DNA from: CAIQPS01 sp963783835
GTDB lineage: Bacteria > Actinomycetota > Thermoleophilia > RBG-16-64-13
Direction of reading: 5' to 3'
Length of the DNA stretch: 64,000 nucleotides
NCBI GenBank assembly: GCA_963783835.1
Contig: CAWAOX010000013.1
Location: 365,291 to 429,290, forward strand
Made by a program: the position numbers and the translations under genes. Positions 15,844-25,673 of this stretch are shown one piece after another. The notes under the pieces are model-generated. The model worked only from the letters and a program-made list of their open reading frames with translations, did not search any database and had not been told where the DNA came from. How positions within the stretch are numbered: position 1 is the first letter of the stretch; every line of letters starts with the position of its first letter.

Positions 15844-17346
15844 GTGCGCAGCAGCGTTGCAGCTCGGGAAGGTACCCGTGACGAAGCCTCGGTCGGATAC
15901 CAATGGCTTCGCCGCCCGCGACGCCTGCTCGCTCTTCTCGATGGGCTGGCCGCCATGGCCGCCCTGCTCTGTCTCCTGGCGATGAGCACCTGGCGCCCCA
16001 TGCCGGTCGAGGGGGTCCGCACCGCGCAGATCGGGATCGCCCTCGTGCTGCTCCTGACGATAGTCCTGGGATTCCGCAACGGGCAGTACACCAACAGCAG
16101 GCGGCTCTCCCGGGTCTCGGACGCAGGAAAGCTTGCGACCCACCTTCTCGTGGCCATCTGCGTCGTGGCGCTGCTGGCGATCGCCACCAAGGGCTTCTTC
16201 TACGGATCGATGGAGTTCTCCAGGCTCATCGTGGGCGCCAGCCTCTGCATCTTCTTCATCCTGGCCGCACTGTGCCGGTTGACCCTCGCCATGCGCCAGC
16301 GGGCCCTCTTCATGCAGGGCAAGGCCTTTCGCAGGGTCCTGGTGCTGGGGAACGGTCAGGCGGCCGGCGATTTCATCCGCTTCCTGACCAAACGGCCGTG
16401 GTTGGGCGTCGCCTGCGCCGGGAGGCTCGAGTACCGTCTGCCGGACGATCACACCCCCGCGGCCTCGCAGGGCGAGGAGCCCGCGAGCTACATCGCGGCC
16501 AGCTACAAGGGCTTCGAGAACCTCGACCGCCTCTGGGTGGCCTCCGGCGCAAGCGAGGTGGTAGTCGCGCTGGACCCCGAGGATAGCGGCCAACTCACCG
16601 AGATCACCAAAGTCCTCTCGTTCGCCCACGTGCCGTTCAGGGTGGTGCCGTCCCTGTTCGAGGAGACCTACCAGGCCGCCGAGTTGATGGGATACGCGGA
16701 ACTTCCGGTGATCGACGTCGACGTCGACCCCCTCGACCGGGTGGAACGCGCCTTCAAGCGGACGCTCGACATCATCGTCTCGAGCACGGTGCTCCTGCTC
16801 GGTCTGCTCCCGGCCCTCGCGATGGTGCTCGCGATCAAGCTGGATTCTCCGGGCCCGGTGTTCTACAAGCAGGCGCGGATCGGAAAGAACGGCCGCCGCT
16901 TTTTGATGTACAAGTTCCGCACGATGGTGACCAACGCGGACGCCCTCGTCGAGGCGCTGAGCGACATGAACGAGAAGGGATCCGGCGGCGAGCTCTTCAA
17001 GATCAAGAACGACCCCCGCATCACCCGGGTAGGGCGGTTCTTGCGCAAGTGGAGTCTGGACGAGCTTCCCCAGATCATCAACGTGTACAAGGGCGAGATG
17101 AGCCTGGTGGGACCGCGGCCGCCGCTGCCGCGCGAGGTGGAGAACTACTCGTCACAGCACTACTGCCGCCTCAAGGGTCTGCCCGGCATCACGGGGCTCT
17201 GGCAGGTGTCGGGGCGCAGCGACCTCAGTTTCGAACAGATGGTCAAGCTGGACAAGTACTACCTCGACAACTGGTCCCTGCGCCTGGACCTCAACATCCT
17301 CCTGAGGACCTTCGTCGCGGTGCTGTCCCGCAACGGCGCCTACTAG
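15844..17346 (+). CDS. Exopolysaccharide polyprenyl glycosylphosphotransferase
   Basis: 500 residues from a GTG at 15844 with GGGAG upstream. Four hydrophobic N-terminal segments precede a nucleotide-binding-like domain (FRRVLVLGNGQAAGDF), a fifth transmembrane segment near residue 310 and the bacterial sugar transferase domain. Catalytic-domain motifs include FYKQARIGKNGRRF, MYKFRTM, SLDELPQIINV, SLVGPRPPLPRE and LPGITGLWQVSGRS. The enzyme transfers a sugar-1-phosphate to undecaprenyl phosphate to start exopolysaccharide or capsule units. Its 3' end overlaps a convergent gene by 56 bp. Confidence 0.92.
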   Translation: MRSSVAAREGTRDEASVGYQWLRRPRRLLALLDGLAAMAALLCLLAMSTWRPMPVEGVRTAQIGIALVLLLTIVLGFRNGQYTNSRRLSRVSDAGKLATHLLVAICVVALLAIATKGFFYGSMEFSRLIVGASLCIFFILAALCRLTLAMRQRALFMQGKAFRRVLVLGNGQAAGDFIRFLTKRPWLGVACAGRLEYRLPDDHTPAASQGEEPASYIAASYKGFENLDRLWVASGASEVVVALDPEDSGQLTEITKVLSFAHVPFRVVPSLFEETYQAAELMGYAELPVIDVDVDPLDRVERAFKRTLDIIVSSTVLLLGLLPALAMVLAIKLDSPGPVFYKQARIGKNGRRFLMYKFRTMVTNADALVEALSDMNEKGSGGELFKIKNDPRITRVGRFLRKWSLDELPQIINVYKGEMSLVGPRPPLPREVENYSSQHYCRLKGLPGITGLWQVSGRSDLSFEQMVKLDKYYLDNWSLRLDLNILLRTFVAVLSRNGAY

Positions 17347-18193
17347 CCGTCTCGAGCAGGCGGTCGGCGGCCGCTAGAGCGTATTCCTGGATGATCGGGT
17401 CGGGGTCGTCCAGGCAATCGAGCAGAACGTTGACGAGGGCCGCGCTGCGCAGGTGCTCGAGGGTGTCGATGACCGCCCGCTTCAGCTCGGGACTACTCCC
17501 CTCGCCGGCCAGGATCCCGCCCAACAGGAAGCCGATGACCTCCGAGCGGTCGGAGGCCGGCAGCGCCATGATGTCGCGGGCCATCTTGAGCTTGAAATCC
17601 CTGGCCGAGAACGGGACGTCCGGAAGGGTGCCGGGACGGGACATCTGCAGAGCCCATTTGGATCTCAGTTCGAGCGTGGCGGCGAAGAGCTTGATCTGAG
17701 CCAGGCGCAACACCCCGTCCCCGTCGTTCTCGAGCCGTGACGGCAGTTCCATCGTCCGGGTGGCCAGCTCGATCCGTTCCGGCCGAAAGACCTCCAGCTT
17801 CTTCAACTCCTGGCCGCTCAGCTTCCCGGGCCCGTCGAGCATGTCGAGTATGACCACGCCCAGGGGGTCCGCCAGGAACGCCTTCGCCGCCGACCCGTTG
17901 CCGTTCGGACCGTAGGCCGGCGCGTAGGGTAGAGGCGCTGTGGCCGCCGGGACCGGGGGCTCCGGTTCGGCCCGGAATGAGGGCATGCTCTCCGCGGCGC
18001 TCTCGGGCTCCGGAGTGACGGGAGCCTCCAGGTCCGACGTGGTCGCATCGCCCGCGTCCCCCGGATCGGCCGTCATGGCCGGCTCCAGTTCCTCCCGGTC
18101 GGCCTTCCGCCCTCGGCGGATGAGCACAAACGCAGCGATGCCGACGCCGAGGACTACGATCACCGCCACCGCTAAATATATGTTTTGGAGCAT
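17291..18193 (-). CDS. Membrane-anchored HEAT-like repeat protein
   Basis: 300 residues. One N-terminal membrane helix (IYLAVAVIVVLGVGIAAFVL) is followed by a low-complexity acidic/proline linker to about residue 105. A helical domain ends in HEAT-like helices (AVIDTLEHLRSAALVNVLLD and DPIIQEYALAAADRLL). The last ~15 residues are Arg-rich and overlap the convergent glycosyltransferase, so the natural C-terminus may differ. Function is unknown; HEAT repeats suggest protein-protein scaffolding at the membrane. Confidence 0.65.
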   Translation of the reverse strand: MLQNIYLAVAVIVVLGVGIAAFVLIRRGRKADREELEPAMTADPGDAGDATTSDLEAPVTPEPESAAESMPSFRAEPEPPVPAATAPLPYAPAYGPNGNGSAAKAFLADPLGVVILDMLDGPGKLSGQELKKLEVFRPERIELATRTMELPSRLENDGDGVLRLAQIKLFAATLELRSKWALQMSRPGTLPDVPFSARDFKLKMARDIMALPASDRSEVIGFLLGGILAGEGSSPELKRAVIDTLEHLRSAALVNVLLDCLDDPDPIIQEYALAAADRLLETASRRRCGTAPRRRSSGGC

Positions 18194-18294
18194 ACGTCAG
18201 CCCCCACGGCGAATTTAGCTGTCGAGCAACTCTTTCTAGGTCGGCGGCGCAAGTCCTCCGGCGAGCGGCGCCGATCGCTCCGCCCGGGAAGCTG

Positions 18295-19143
18295 CTAGAC
18301 CTTCGCGAACTCGAGGTGAGTGTAGATAATGCGGAACCCCAGCCGCTCCATGTTTCGCTGCGAGCCGCTCCCCGGAGCCGACTCGGTGACGGCCATGGTG
18401 CACCCAGCGTCACGGGCCAGTTGCAGGCGGTAGCGCTGGATGGCCTGTTGGATCCCCCGACGACGGAACTGGGGCAGCGTCGAGTCCCCCGATAGCCAGC
18501 CGACTCCGTCGTCGACCACCAGCGTCCCGGTGCCGGCGGGCTGCCCGTCCGCCCACCCGAGGACGAGGATGGCGTCGCCGCGGGTCGCCATGATGGAGCC
18601 GAACTCCTCCTGAGCCGGGCCCGGCTCGGCCTCGTCGGAGAACCCTCGAGCGGCGACATGACCCCACAGCTCGCGCTCGGCGCCGGCGCAGACCCGTACC
18701 TCGACGCCGGTCGGCTCTGGGAGGGCCGCGGAGCCACCTGGCGCCGAGCCGGCGCCGACCCCCGCTTGGCCCCCCGGGCGGTCCAACTCCAGCGCCAGCA
18801 CGTTCTCGAACTCGGTTATCTGCCAGCCCCGTTTGGCCAGAAGCGCGAACAGCGTCGGATCGGCGAATGCGCACGTCGCCAGGATGGGCGAGGCTCCGCG
18901 CGTGGTGTAGAAGTCCTCCACCTGCCTCAACTCCGACTCGCCGATGGGGCCCTCCATCGCCATCCCGGCAGCCACGTTCACCAGAGACCCCTCTCCCAGC
19001 CACAGCGCCACCCCGCCCGCTACCTCCAGGCAGGTCGCGTCCTTCTGGGGCCACAAAGAGCGGGTGGTGTCCGCCAGCCGGCGCCACTCGGCGCAGACGA
19101 TCGCTTCGAGCCGGCGGGCCAGGTGCACGTCCGCATGGATCAC
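18295..19143 (-). CDS. GNAT-family N-acetyltransferase
   Basis: 282 residues from a GTG at 19143 that overlaps the stop of the MBL gene (GTGA). The C-terminal half has the GNAT acetyl-CoA motif (STLPQFRRRGIQQAIQRY) and a terminal beta strand (NMERLGFRIIYTHLEF). The N-terminal half (EVAGGVALWLGEGSLVNVAA) is a second, degenerate GNAT-like domain. The substrate is unknown. Translational coupling implies a shared function with the hydrolase. Confidence 0.8.
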   Translation of the reverse strand: MIHADVHLARRLEAIVCAEWRRLADTTRSLWPQKDATCLEVAGGVALWLGEGSLVNVAAGMAMEGPIGESELRQVEDFYTTRGASPILATCAFADPTLFALLAKRGWQITEFENVLALELDRPGGQAGVGAGSAPGGSAALPEPTGVEVRVCAGAERELWGHVAARGFSDEAEPGPAQEEFGSIMATRGDAILVLGWADGQPAGTGTLVVDDGVGWLSGDSTLPQFRRRGIQQAIQRYRLQLARDAGCTMAVTESAPGSGSQRNMERLGFRIIYTHLEFAKV

Positions 19144-19841
19144 GGCCTTCCCCACGTCTTGGCGAAGGTCGCGGCGGCGCCGTCTGTGATCGGACGTCCG
19201 TGGGAGAAGCAGGCCACCTGGAAGTCGAGCGCCGCCAGCTCGCGCAGCGAGTGCAGCCCGCGGTCGTAGTCCTCGTAGATGGGCGACGCGCTCGGCGCCC
19301 GGCCCCGGGTCGCCGCGTCGCCCACGAACAGGACGCCCCGGTCCCCCGGCCACAGATACGCCACGTGCCCGGCGGTATGCCCCGGCGTCCAGATGGGCAG
19401 CAGTCCGCCCGCCACCGGGATCTCCTGCCGGTCGTTCACCAACTCGTCGACGGCGACCGGGGCGATCTTCGCCGACGTGACCCCGGCATACATACCGAAC
19501 AGATGTCCGGTGAAGCTGCCCGGGGCCGGCTGGGTGGGACGCCTCGACTCCCCGGCGCCGACCATGCGGGCGTCGGCCGCGTGCATCCAGACGCGGGCGC
19601 CGGTGGCCTCGCGCGCCTCCGCCAGCCCTCCGGTATGGTCGGCATGAAGATGGGTCACCACGATGTCGGTGACCTCTTCCGGCCGCCGGCCCAGTCCTTG
19701 GATGGCCTTGACGATGCGGGGGAAGCTCCGCCGAAGCCCGGCATCGACCATGGTGATGCCCTCGGGCAGGACGATGAGAAAGACGTTCACCATCGTGATG
19801 GAGACCCTGAACACGTGTTCGGTGACCGGCCGGGCGCTCAC
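19140..19841 (-). CDS. MBL-fold metallo-hydrolase
   Basis: 233 residues from a GTG with a GGAGG site. The metal motif HLHADHTGG (near residue 64), PGHTAGH (near 153), GDAATRG (near 175) and a final SHG are all present, so the di-zinc site is complete. The domain is glyoxalase-II/lactonase-like; the substrate cannot be inferred. Confidence 0.88.
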   Translation of the reverse strand: MSARPVTEHVFRVSITMVNVFLIVLPEGITMVDAGLRRSFPRIVKAIQGLGRRPEEVTDIVVTHLHADHTGGLAEAREATGARVWMHAADARMVGAGESRRPTQPAPGSFTGHLFGMYAGVTSAKIAPVAVDELVNDRQEIPVAGGLLPIWTPGHTAGHVAYLWPGDRGVLFVGDAATRGRAPSASPIYEDYDRGLHSLRELAALDFQVACFSHGRPITDGAAATFAKTWGRP

Positions 19842-19934
19842 GCTCGCCTCCGTGTGTCGGTAATGGCGCGGCTAGCCCCCATGGTACCCTGTGAGCGACG
19901 GCATCTGCCGCACGGAGAGGGGCCGGAGGCATTC

Positions 19935-20426
19935 TTGGCAATACGGACAGCGGGCGAATCGGATCTACCCCAGATCCTTGCCATTTATAACCACGCGGTG
20001 GCCAATACCACCGCCACCTTCGACGTGACGCCCCGCTCCGCGGAAGCCCAGGAGGCCTGGTTCCTGGAGCACGTCCCTCCTCACCCCGCGATCGTATGGG
20101 AAGAAGAAGGACGGATCCTGGGATGGGCTTCCATCAGCCCCTACGCCTCTCGCTGCGCCTACCGCTTCGCGGGGGAAGCCTCGGTCTACGTGGCGCCGGA
20201 CGCCCGCCGGATAGGTGTGGGAGAGGGACTGCTGCGGGAGCTCATAGCGCTGGGAGCGGCGAACGGGCTGCACACGCTGGTGGGGCTGGTGACCGAAGAG
20301 AACGTCGCCAGTCGCCGGCTGGCGGAGAAGGTCGGCTTCCGGCGGGCAGGGATGCTGGAGGAGGTCGGCTACAAGTTCGACCGCTGGCTCAACGTGATCA
20401 TCTATCAGTACCGGTATGAGTCCTGA
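19935..20426 (+). CDS. Phosphinothricin-acetyltransferase-like GNAT
   Basis: 163 residues from a TTG at 19935 with a GGAGG upstream. It shows the Pat/Bar pattern: IRTAGESDLPQILAIYNHAV, ASVYVAPDARRIGVGEGLLR and a KVGFRRAGMLEEVGYKFDRW end. These enzymes acetylate amino groups of glutamate analogues or methionine sulfoximine-like compounds. The gene overlaps the next start by 11 bp. Confidence 0.85.
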   Translation: MAIRTAGESDLPQILAIYNHAVANTTATFDVTPRSAEAQEAWFLEHVPPHPAIVWEEEGRILGWASISPYASRCAYRFAGEASVYVAPDARRIGVGEGLLRELIALGAANGLHTLVGLVTEENVASRRLAEKVGFRRAGMLEEVGYKFDRWLNVIIYQYRYES

Positions 20427-22956
20427 CCCCGGCGCCACCGGGGCCGAGGCGCCAGGCGCGGCGGGCCCACCGCCCGGCGCGGGCCCCGAGTGGCCGGCGA
20501 GGGTCCCGACGCGGCCCTCGCGCCGGCGGGCGTGCCCGCCGGTGTCGCTCCGGACGACTTCGCCGAGCGTAGGCCTGACCGCGGAGGAAGTCCAGAAACG
20601 GACCGAAGCGGGCCAGACCAACGTCACCCCTCGCCCGGGTGGGCGGACCACCTGGGACATCGTCCGCGGCAACACGCTCACGTTCTTCAACCTCATCCTT
20701 GGGGTGCTGTTCGTGGTGATGATGGTCTTCGGCAACTGGCGCGACGCGCTGTTCGGCTGGGTGATCGTCATCAACTCCGGCATCGGCATCTACCAGGAGA
20801 TGCGGGCCAAACTGGTACTCGACCGGCTCAACCTGCTGACCGCGCCGGCCGCGAAAGTGGTCCGGGACGGCCAGACGCTGGACATCCCCATAGCCCAAGT
20901 GGTGTTGGGCGACGTGCTGCAGGTGGCCTCGGGCGACCAGATCGTGGCCGACGGGGACGTGCTGGTCTCCCGCGATCTGGAACTGGACGAATCGCTGCTC
21001 ACCGGGGAATCGCTGCCCATGCAGAAGGAAGTGGGGGCGAAGCTCCTCTCGGGCAGCTTCGTGGTGGCGGGCAGCGGCCTCTTCACCACCACCGCCGTGG
21101 GAAGCGACGCCTACGCGCAGCGCATCGCCGGCGAAAGCAAGCGCTACGTGCGCCTCCACTCCGACCTGGTCTCGGGCATCAACGGGTTCCTGCGGGTGAT
21201 AGCCATCGGGATCCTGCCCGTGGCGGCGCTGATGATATGGGCGCAGTTCCGCATGGGTTCCACGGTGGAACAGGGGGTGACCAACACGGTCGCCGCACTC
21301 GTGGCGATGATCCCCCAGGGCCTCGTTCTCATGACGAGCATCGCCTTCGCGGTGGCCGCGGTGACGCTGGCGCGGCGCAAGGTCCTCACCCGGGAGTTGC
21401 CGGCAGTGGAGGGGCTGGCCCGAGTGGATGTGCTCTGCATCGACAAGACGGGGACCATCACCGAACCGCAGCCGGCCTTCGAGCGGGTCGAGTTGCTCGA
21501 CGGTCAGACAACGAGCGGCGCCGCGGCGCCGGGCGGCGGCGACCCGGGCGATGGCGACCCGGGCGGCGATGGGGGCGACCCGGGCGCGGAAGCCCTCGCC
21601 CTCCAGGTGCTCGGGGCCATCGCGGGCACGGCCTCGCACGCCAACTCCACCCTCAGCGCTATCGGAGAAGCCATCCCGGCCCCCCGGGGCTGGACCGTCG
21701 AAGACTCGGTACCGTTCTCGTCGGCCCGCAAGTGGAGCGCGGCGCGCCTCACCGGCCGGGGCTCCTGGGTGCTGGGAGCGCCGGAGATCGTGGCGGTGGG
21801 CGGGGAGGGGGCGGCCGGGCAGGGGGCGGCCGGCGCAGCCGCCGCCCGGGCTCGCGAGCGGGCGATCGCTCTGGCTGAGGACGGCCTGCGGGTTCTCCTG
21901 CTCTCTCACACCGAGGCCCCTTTGCAGGGCGAGACGCTGCCGGACGGCCTGGCGCCTGTCGGCCTGGTGATCCTCAGCGAGCGGGTGCGCCGCGACGCGC
22001 CCGAGACCCTCGCCTACTTCCGCGAAGAGGGCGTGCAGATCAAGGTCATCTCCGGGGACAACCCGGCCACGGTCGCCACCATCGCCGCCAAGGCGGGCGT
22101 GGAGGGCGCGGAGAACGCCGTCGATGCCCGCTACCTCCCCGAGGGCGGAGAAGAGCTCTCCGACATCATGGAGAAGACCACCGTTTTCGGCCGGGTGAAC
22201 CCGGACCAGAAGGCGGCCATGGTCGAGGCGCTGCAACGTCGCGGGCACACGGTGGCGATGACCGGTGACGGGGTGAACGACGTGCTGGCGCTCAAGAAGG
22301 CCGACATGGGCATCGCCATGGGAACGGGCACGGCCGCCGCCCAGGCCGTCTCGCAGATCGTCCTCGTCGACTCGCGCTTCTCTACCCTTCCGGGCGTACT
22401 CGCCGAAGGCCGCCGGGTCACCGCGAACATCGAGCGGGTGGCTAATCTGTTCCTCAACAAGAGTGTGTGGGCCGGGCTTCTCGCCGTAGCCGTGGCGCTG
22501 GTGGCGACGAGCTACCCCATCCTCCCGCGGCATCTGACCGCGATCGACTCGCTGACCATCGGCATCCCGGCGTTCTTCCTGGCTCTGGCGCCCAACTTCC
22601 GCCGCTTCGTACCCGGCTTTGCGTACCGTGTCGCCCGCTTCGTACTGCCCACCGGGTTCCTGTCGGCCGTCGCCATGCTCCTGTCCTTCCTGACCCTCCA
22701 GGAGTTGGGAGCGACCGTGCCCCAGACCCGGACTATGGAGATCATCATCTTCGCCACCATCGGCCTACGGGTGATATCCGTCATCGAACGGCCGCTCCGC
22801 GGCTGGCGCCTTGGAATGGTACTCGCGTTAGTGGGCGTGTACGCCTTTGGGTTCTGGTGGTCGTTCACCGTCAAGTTCTTCGCGGTGGAGTGGCCCACAA
22901 GCTGGGTGGTATCGTCGTGGCCGCGGTCTGGTGCGTTGTCGCGTGGTTCTGGGTAG
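20416..22956 (+). CDS. CtpE-like P-type (HAD-IC) cation ATPase
   Basis: 846 residues. P-type signatures are complete: TGES actuator motif, DKTGTIT phosphorylation site, VPFSSARKWSA nucleotide-binding region and MTGDGVND hinge. The M4 helix reads AMIPQGLVLM, as in the mycobacterial calcium-associated CtpE group. Residues ~360-385 are a Gly/Asp-rich insert (GGGDPGDGDPGGDGGDPG). The last ~24 residues look out of frame; another frame continues with a hydrophobic helix (GGIVVAAVWCVVAWFWVGLG) and ends at 23024, four bases before the next gene, so a 3' indel near 22895 is likely. Confidence 0.88.
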   Translation: MSPDPGATGAEAPGAAGPPPGAGPEWPARVPTRPSRRRACPPVSLRTTSPSVGLTAEEVQKRTEAGQTNVTPRPGGRTTWDIVRGNTLTFFNLILGVLFVVMMVFGNWRDALFGWVIVINSGIGIYQEMRAKLVLDRLNLLTAPAAKVVRDGQTLDIPIAQVVLGDVLQVASGDQIVADGDVLVSRDLELDESLLTGESLPMQKEVGAKLLSGSFVVAGSGLFTTTAVGSDAYAQRIAGESKRYVRLHSDLVSGINGFLRVIAIGILPVAALMIWAQFRMGSTVEQGVTNTVAALVAMIPQGLVLMTSIAFAVAAVTLARRKVLTRELPAVEGLARVDVLCIDKTGTITEPQPAFERVELLDGQTTSGAAAPGGGDPGDGDPGGDGGDPGAEALALQVLGAIAGTASHANSTLSAIGEAIPAPRGWTVEDSVPFSSARKWSAARLTGRGSWVLGAPEIVAVGGEGAAGQGAAGAAAARARERAIALAEDGLRVLLLSHTEAPLQGETLPDGLAPVGLVILSERVRRDAPETLAYFREEGVQIKVISGDNPATVATIAAKAGVEGAENAVDARYLPEGGEELSDIMEKTTVFGRVNPDQKAAMVEALQRRGHTVAMTGDGVNDVLALKKADMGIAMGTGTAAAQAVSQIVLVDSRFSTLPGVLAEGRRVTANIERVANLFLNKSVWAGLLAVAVALVATSYPILPRHLTAIDSLTIGIPAFFLALAPNFRRFVPGFAYRVARFVLPTGFLSAVAMLLSFLTLQELGATVPQTRTMEIIIFATIGLRVISVIERPLRGWRLGMVLALVGVYAFGFWWSFTVKFFAVEWPTSWVVSSWPRSGALSRGSG

Positions 22957-23027
22957 GGCTCGGCAAGCCGATCGGAGACCGCCTGCCTTTCTGGAGGATA
23001 AGAGCGCATACCGCTCCCAGGTGAGAG

Positions 23028-24362
23028 ATGCCCCGGTTCGGACCCACCCCCGCCCCTGAAGCCGCGACCACGGTCGGCATCGCCCGCACCTACTACACGC
23101 TCAACGGGCTGTTCGTCTTGGCCGCCTCGATCATCTGGGGCGTCAACACCCTGTTCCTGCTCGATGCCGGCCTGGACATCTTCTGGGTGTTCGCCGTGAA
23201 CGCCACCTTCAGCGCCGGCCAGATCCTGTTCGAGGTACCCACCGGCGTGCTCGCCGACACCATAGGCCGCCGGGCCTCGTTCCTTATCGGCATAGCCGCC
23301 CTGATCGCGGGCACCCTGGGCTACGTCGCCTCTTCGGTTTTCGGTTGGGGACTCCCCGGGTTCATCCTCTTCTCCGTCCTGCTCGGCTTCGGGTTCACCT
23401 GCCAGACGGGAGCGGTGGATGCCTGGATGGTGGACGCGCTCGACGCCACGGGCTACTCGGGAAGCAAGGACCGGGTCTTCGCGCGGAGCGGGATCTTCGC
23501 GAGGTTGGCGATGCTCATCGGGACGATCAGCGGCGGCCTGCTCGGCCAGTTGAGCCTGGCCATCCCCTACTACGTCCGGACCGGGCTGCTGGTGGCCGTC
23601 TTCGTGGTGACGTTCGCATTCATGCACGAGATAGGTTTCCAGCCCCGGCCCTTTCGGGCCTCCCGCTTCGGGGAGGAGAGCCGAAAGATCTTCGACGCCG
23701 GCATCACGCACGGCTGGCGGCATCCGGTAGTCCGGCCGCTGCTCTTCACGTCCCTGGTGAGCGGCCTGCTCGTCTGGTACCTGTTCTACGCCTCCCAGCC
23801 GTACGCCCTGGAGCTGCTGGGACGCGAGAACCTGGTGTGGGTGGCGGGGGCGATCACGGCCCTGTTCGCGCTTTCGGGCATAGGCGGCAACTCGTTGGTC
23901 GGCCGCGTGTCGCGGACGAGCTGGGGGAAGCGGCCGGCGCGGGTGTTGACCTGGGCCGCCCTGGGGATGGCCGCCTCGGCCACCGCTCTCGGCGTCGTCG
24001 GTCTGGTGGTGGGGAGCAGGAGCATGGCCGGCTTCGTCCTGGCCGTCGTTCTCCTCATCGTTTTCGGTCTGCTGGACGGCGTCCTGGGACCGGTCCGGCA
24101 GGCCTACATCAACGAGAACATCCCCTCCGCCCAGCGGGCGACGGTGCTCTCGTTCGATTCGTTCTTCTCCGACATCGGCGCGGTGGTGGGACAAATGGGG
24201 CTGGGCTACGCCGCCCAGGCGGTGTCGAAGGCCGCGGCGTACACGATCGGGGGCGCCATCTACTTCGTCGCGGCCCCTCTCTACCACAGAGCGGGGAGGG
24301 CGTCGGACCGGCTGGCACAGGCGAGCGACGACGCGGCGGAAGACAGCGCGCCGGCCCTCTAG
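23028..24362 (+). CDS. MFS transporter
   Basis: 444 residues with about twelve hydrophobic segments. The MFS motif A variant is seen as GVLADTIGRRASFLIG. It follows the ATPase gene closely and may be co-transcribed. Substrate unknown. Its 3' end overlaps the convergent aminopeptidase by 4 bp. Confidence 0.85.
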   Translation: MPRFGPTPAPEAATTVGIARTYYTLNGLFVLAASIIWGVNTLFLLDAGLDIFWVFAVNATFSAGQILFEVPTGVLADTIGRRASFLIGIAALIAGTLGYVASSVFGWGLPGFILFSVLLGFGFTCQTGAVDAWMVDALDATGYSGSKDRVFARSGIFARLAMLIGTISGGLLGQLSLAIPYYVRTGLLVAVFVVTFAFMHEIGFQPRPFRASRFGEESRKIFDAGITHGWRHPVVRPLLFTSLVSGLLVWYLFYASQPYALELLGRENLVWVAGAITALFALSGIGGNSLVGRVSRTSWGKRPARVLTWAALGMAASATALGVVGLVVGSRSMAGFVLAVVLLIVFGLLDGVLGPVRQAYINENIPSAQRATVLSFDSFFSDIGAVVGQMGLGYAAQAVSKAAAYTIGGAIYFVAAPLYHRAGRASDRLAQASDDAAEDSAPAL

Positions 24363-25465
24363 CCCAGGTTCTCGGGGTTCAGCCCCTCCAGCTCCGGCAG
24401 CACGAAGCGGCCGTCCTTGCGCACCAGCACATCGTCGAAGTACAGCTCGCCGCCGCCCCACTGCGGCGTCTGGATGAGGACCAGATCCCAGTGGACACTG
24501 GAACGGTTGCCGTTGTCGGCGTCGTCGTAGGCCCGGCCCGGAGTGAGGTGCAGGCTGCCGCCGATCTTCTCGTCGTACAGCGTGTCCTTCATCGGCCGCT
24601 CGATCCGCGGGTTCATCCCCAAGGCGAACTCACCCAGGTAGCGGGCGCCCTCATCGGTATCGAGCATCTTGAGCAGCTTCTCGGGCTCGTTCGCGTCGGA
24701 GTCGACGATCTTGCCGTCCTTGAAGGTGAAGCGGACCCGCTCGTAGGTGGTCCCGTCCTCGAGGGAAGGCGTGTTGTAGAGGATGGTGCCGTTGACCGAG
24801 TCCCTCACCGGCGCGGTGAACACCTCACCGTCGGGGATGTTGTTCTTGCCCGCCGCTTTCAGCACCGGGATCCCCTTGATCGAGAACGAGAGGTCCGTGC
24901 CGGGGCTCACGATGCGCACTCTATCGGTACGGGACATGAGATCCACCAGGGGATCCATGGCCTTGTCCATCTGGGCGTAGTCGAGCGTGGACACGTCCAG
25001 GCAGAAATCCTCGAAGGCCTCCGTCGACATGCCGGCCGCCTGAGCTCCCGATGGCGTGGGAAAGCGGAGGAGGCACCATTTCTTTGTGAGGTACTTCTCC
25101 ATGAGAGGCTCGCCGGCCAGACGGGAGGCCTCCAGGACGCTCGGCGGCACATCGGCCAACTCCGAGGCGTTCTCCCCGCCCACGATGTAAAGGCTGGCGT
25201 CGAGGTCGTCGAGCCGGCGCGAGGCCCAGCCTATCTCGAGATCCATCTGCTCCCGCCGGGCGTTCATGAACCAGGCCCGCCGGATCCGGGCGTCGCCGAC
25301 CTGATAGAACGGCACCGCTTCCCGCTCGTACGCGCCCTCGATCAACGCGGTGACCAGGTCGCGCGCGTTGGTATCGCTCTCGATGAGCAGCTTCTCGCCC
25401 GCTTTGAGCTGAAGCGAGTAATCGAGCAGATTAGCTGCCAGCCTCTCCAGCCGGGGGTCTCTCAT
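24359..25465 (-). CDS. M29 family aminopeptidase (thermophilic type)
   Basis: 368 residues. M29 landmarks are present: DGEVFTAPVRDSVNG, GEFALGMNPRIERP, DEKIGGSLHLTPGRAY and SSVHWDLV, which supply the metal-ligand Glu, His and Asp residues. These dimeric cobalt/zinc enzymes remove N-terminal residues from peptides. The start overlaps the upstream RHH gene, indicating an operon with RHH and SPFH genes. Confidence 0.9.
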   Translation of the reverse strand: MRDPRLERLAANLLDYSLQLKAGEKLLIESDTNARDLVTALIEGAYEREAVPFYQVGDARIRRAWFMNARREQMDLEIGWASRRLDDLDASLYIVGGENASELADVPPSVLEASRLAGEPLMEKYLTKKWCLLRFPTPSGAQAAGMSTEAFEDFCLDVSTLDYAQMDKAMDPLVDLMSRTDRVRIVSPGTDLSFSIKGIPVLKAAGKNNIPDGEVFTAPVRDSVNGTILYNTPSLEDGTTYERVRFTFKDGKIVDSDANEPEKLLKMLDTDEGARYLGEFALGMNPRIERPMKDTLYDEKIGGSLHLTPGRAYDDADNGNRSSVHWDLVLIQTPQWGGGELYFDDVLVRKDGRFVLPELEGLNPENLG

Positions 25466-25628
25466 CCGCCAATCCTTTCTCCCTGGTGCCCTTCCGCCTG
25501 CGCGTGGCCTCGCGCAGGACGAATTCTATCTGTCCGTTGACGCTACGCAGGTCATCGGCCGCCCACGCCTCCAACTCCGCCCACAACTGAGGGTCGATAC
25601 GGAGCAGGAACTGTTTGCGCTCGGCCAT
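25431..25628 (-). CDS. Small ribbon-helix-helix (Arc-like) DNA-binding protein
   Basis: 65 residues. MAERKQFLLRIDPQLWAELE then VNGQIEFVLREATRRR is an Arc/HicB-type RHH fold. It lies between the SPFH gene and the aminopeptidase and overlaps the latter by 35 bp. Possibly a local regulator. Confidence 0.75.
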   Translation of the reverse strand: MAERKQFLLRIDPQLWAELEAWAADDLRSVNGQIEFVLREATRRRKGTREKGLADERPPAGEAGS

Positions 25629-25673
25629 TATGACAGGGCTCGCCTCTGCATATGCACGTTTGTATGCACGGGT

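Noticed and set aside
20398..24461. Very long minus-strand open frames opposite the ATPase and MFS genes
   Set aside because: They have skewed His/Arg/Gly composition, no domain motifs and lie exactly antisense to well-supported genes; high GC makes such frames common.
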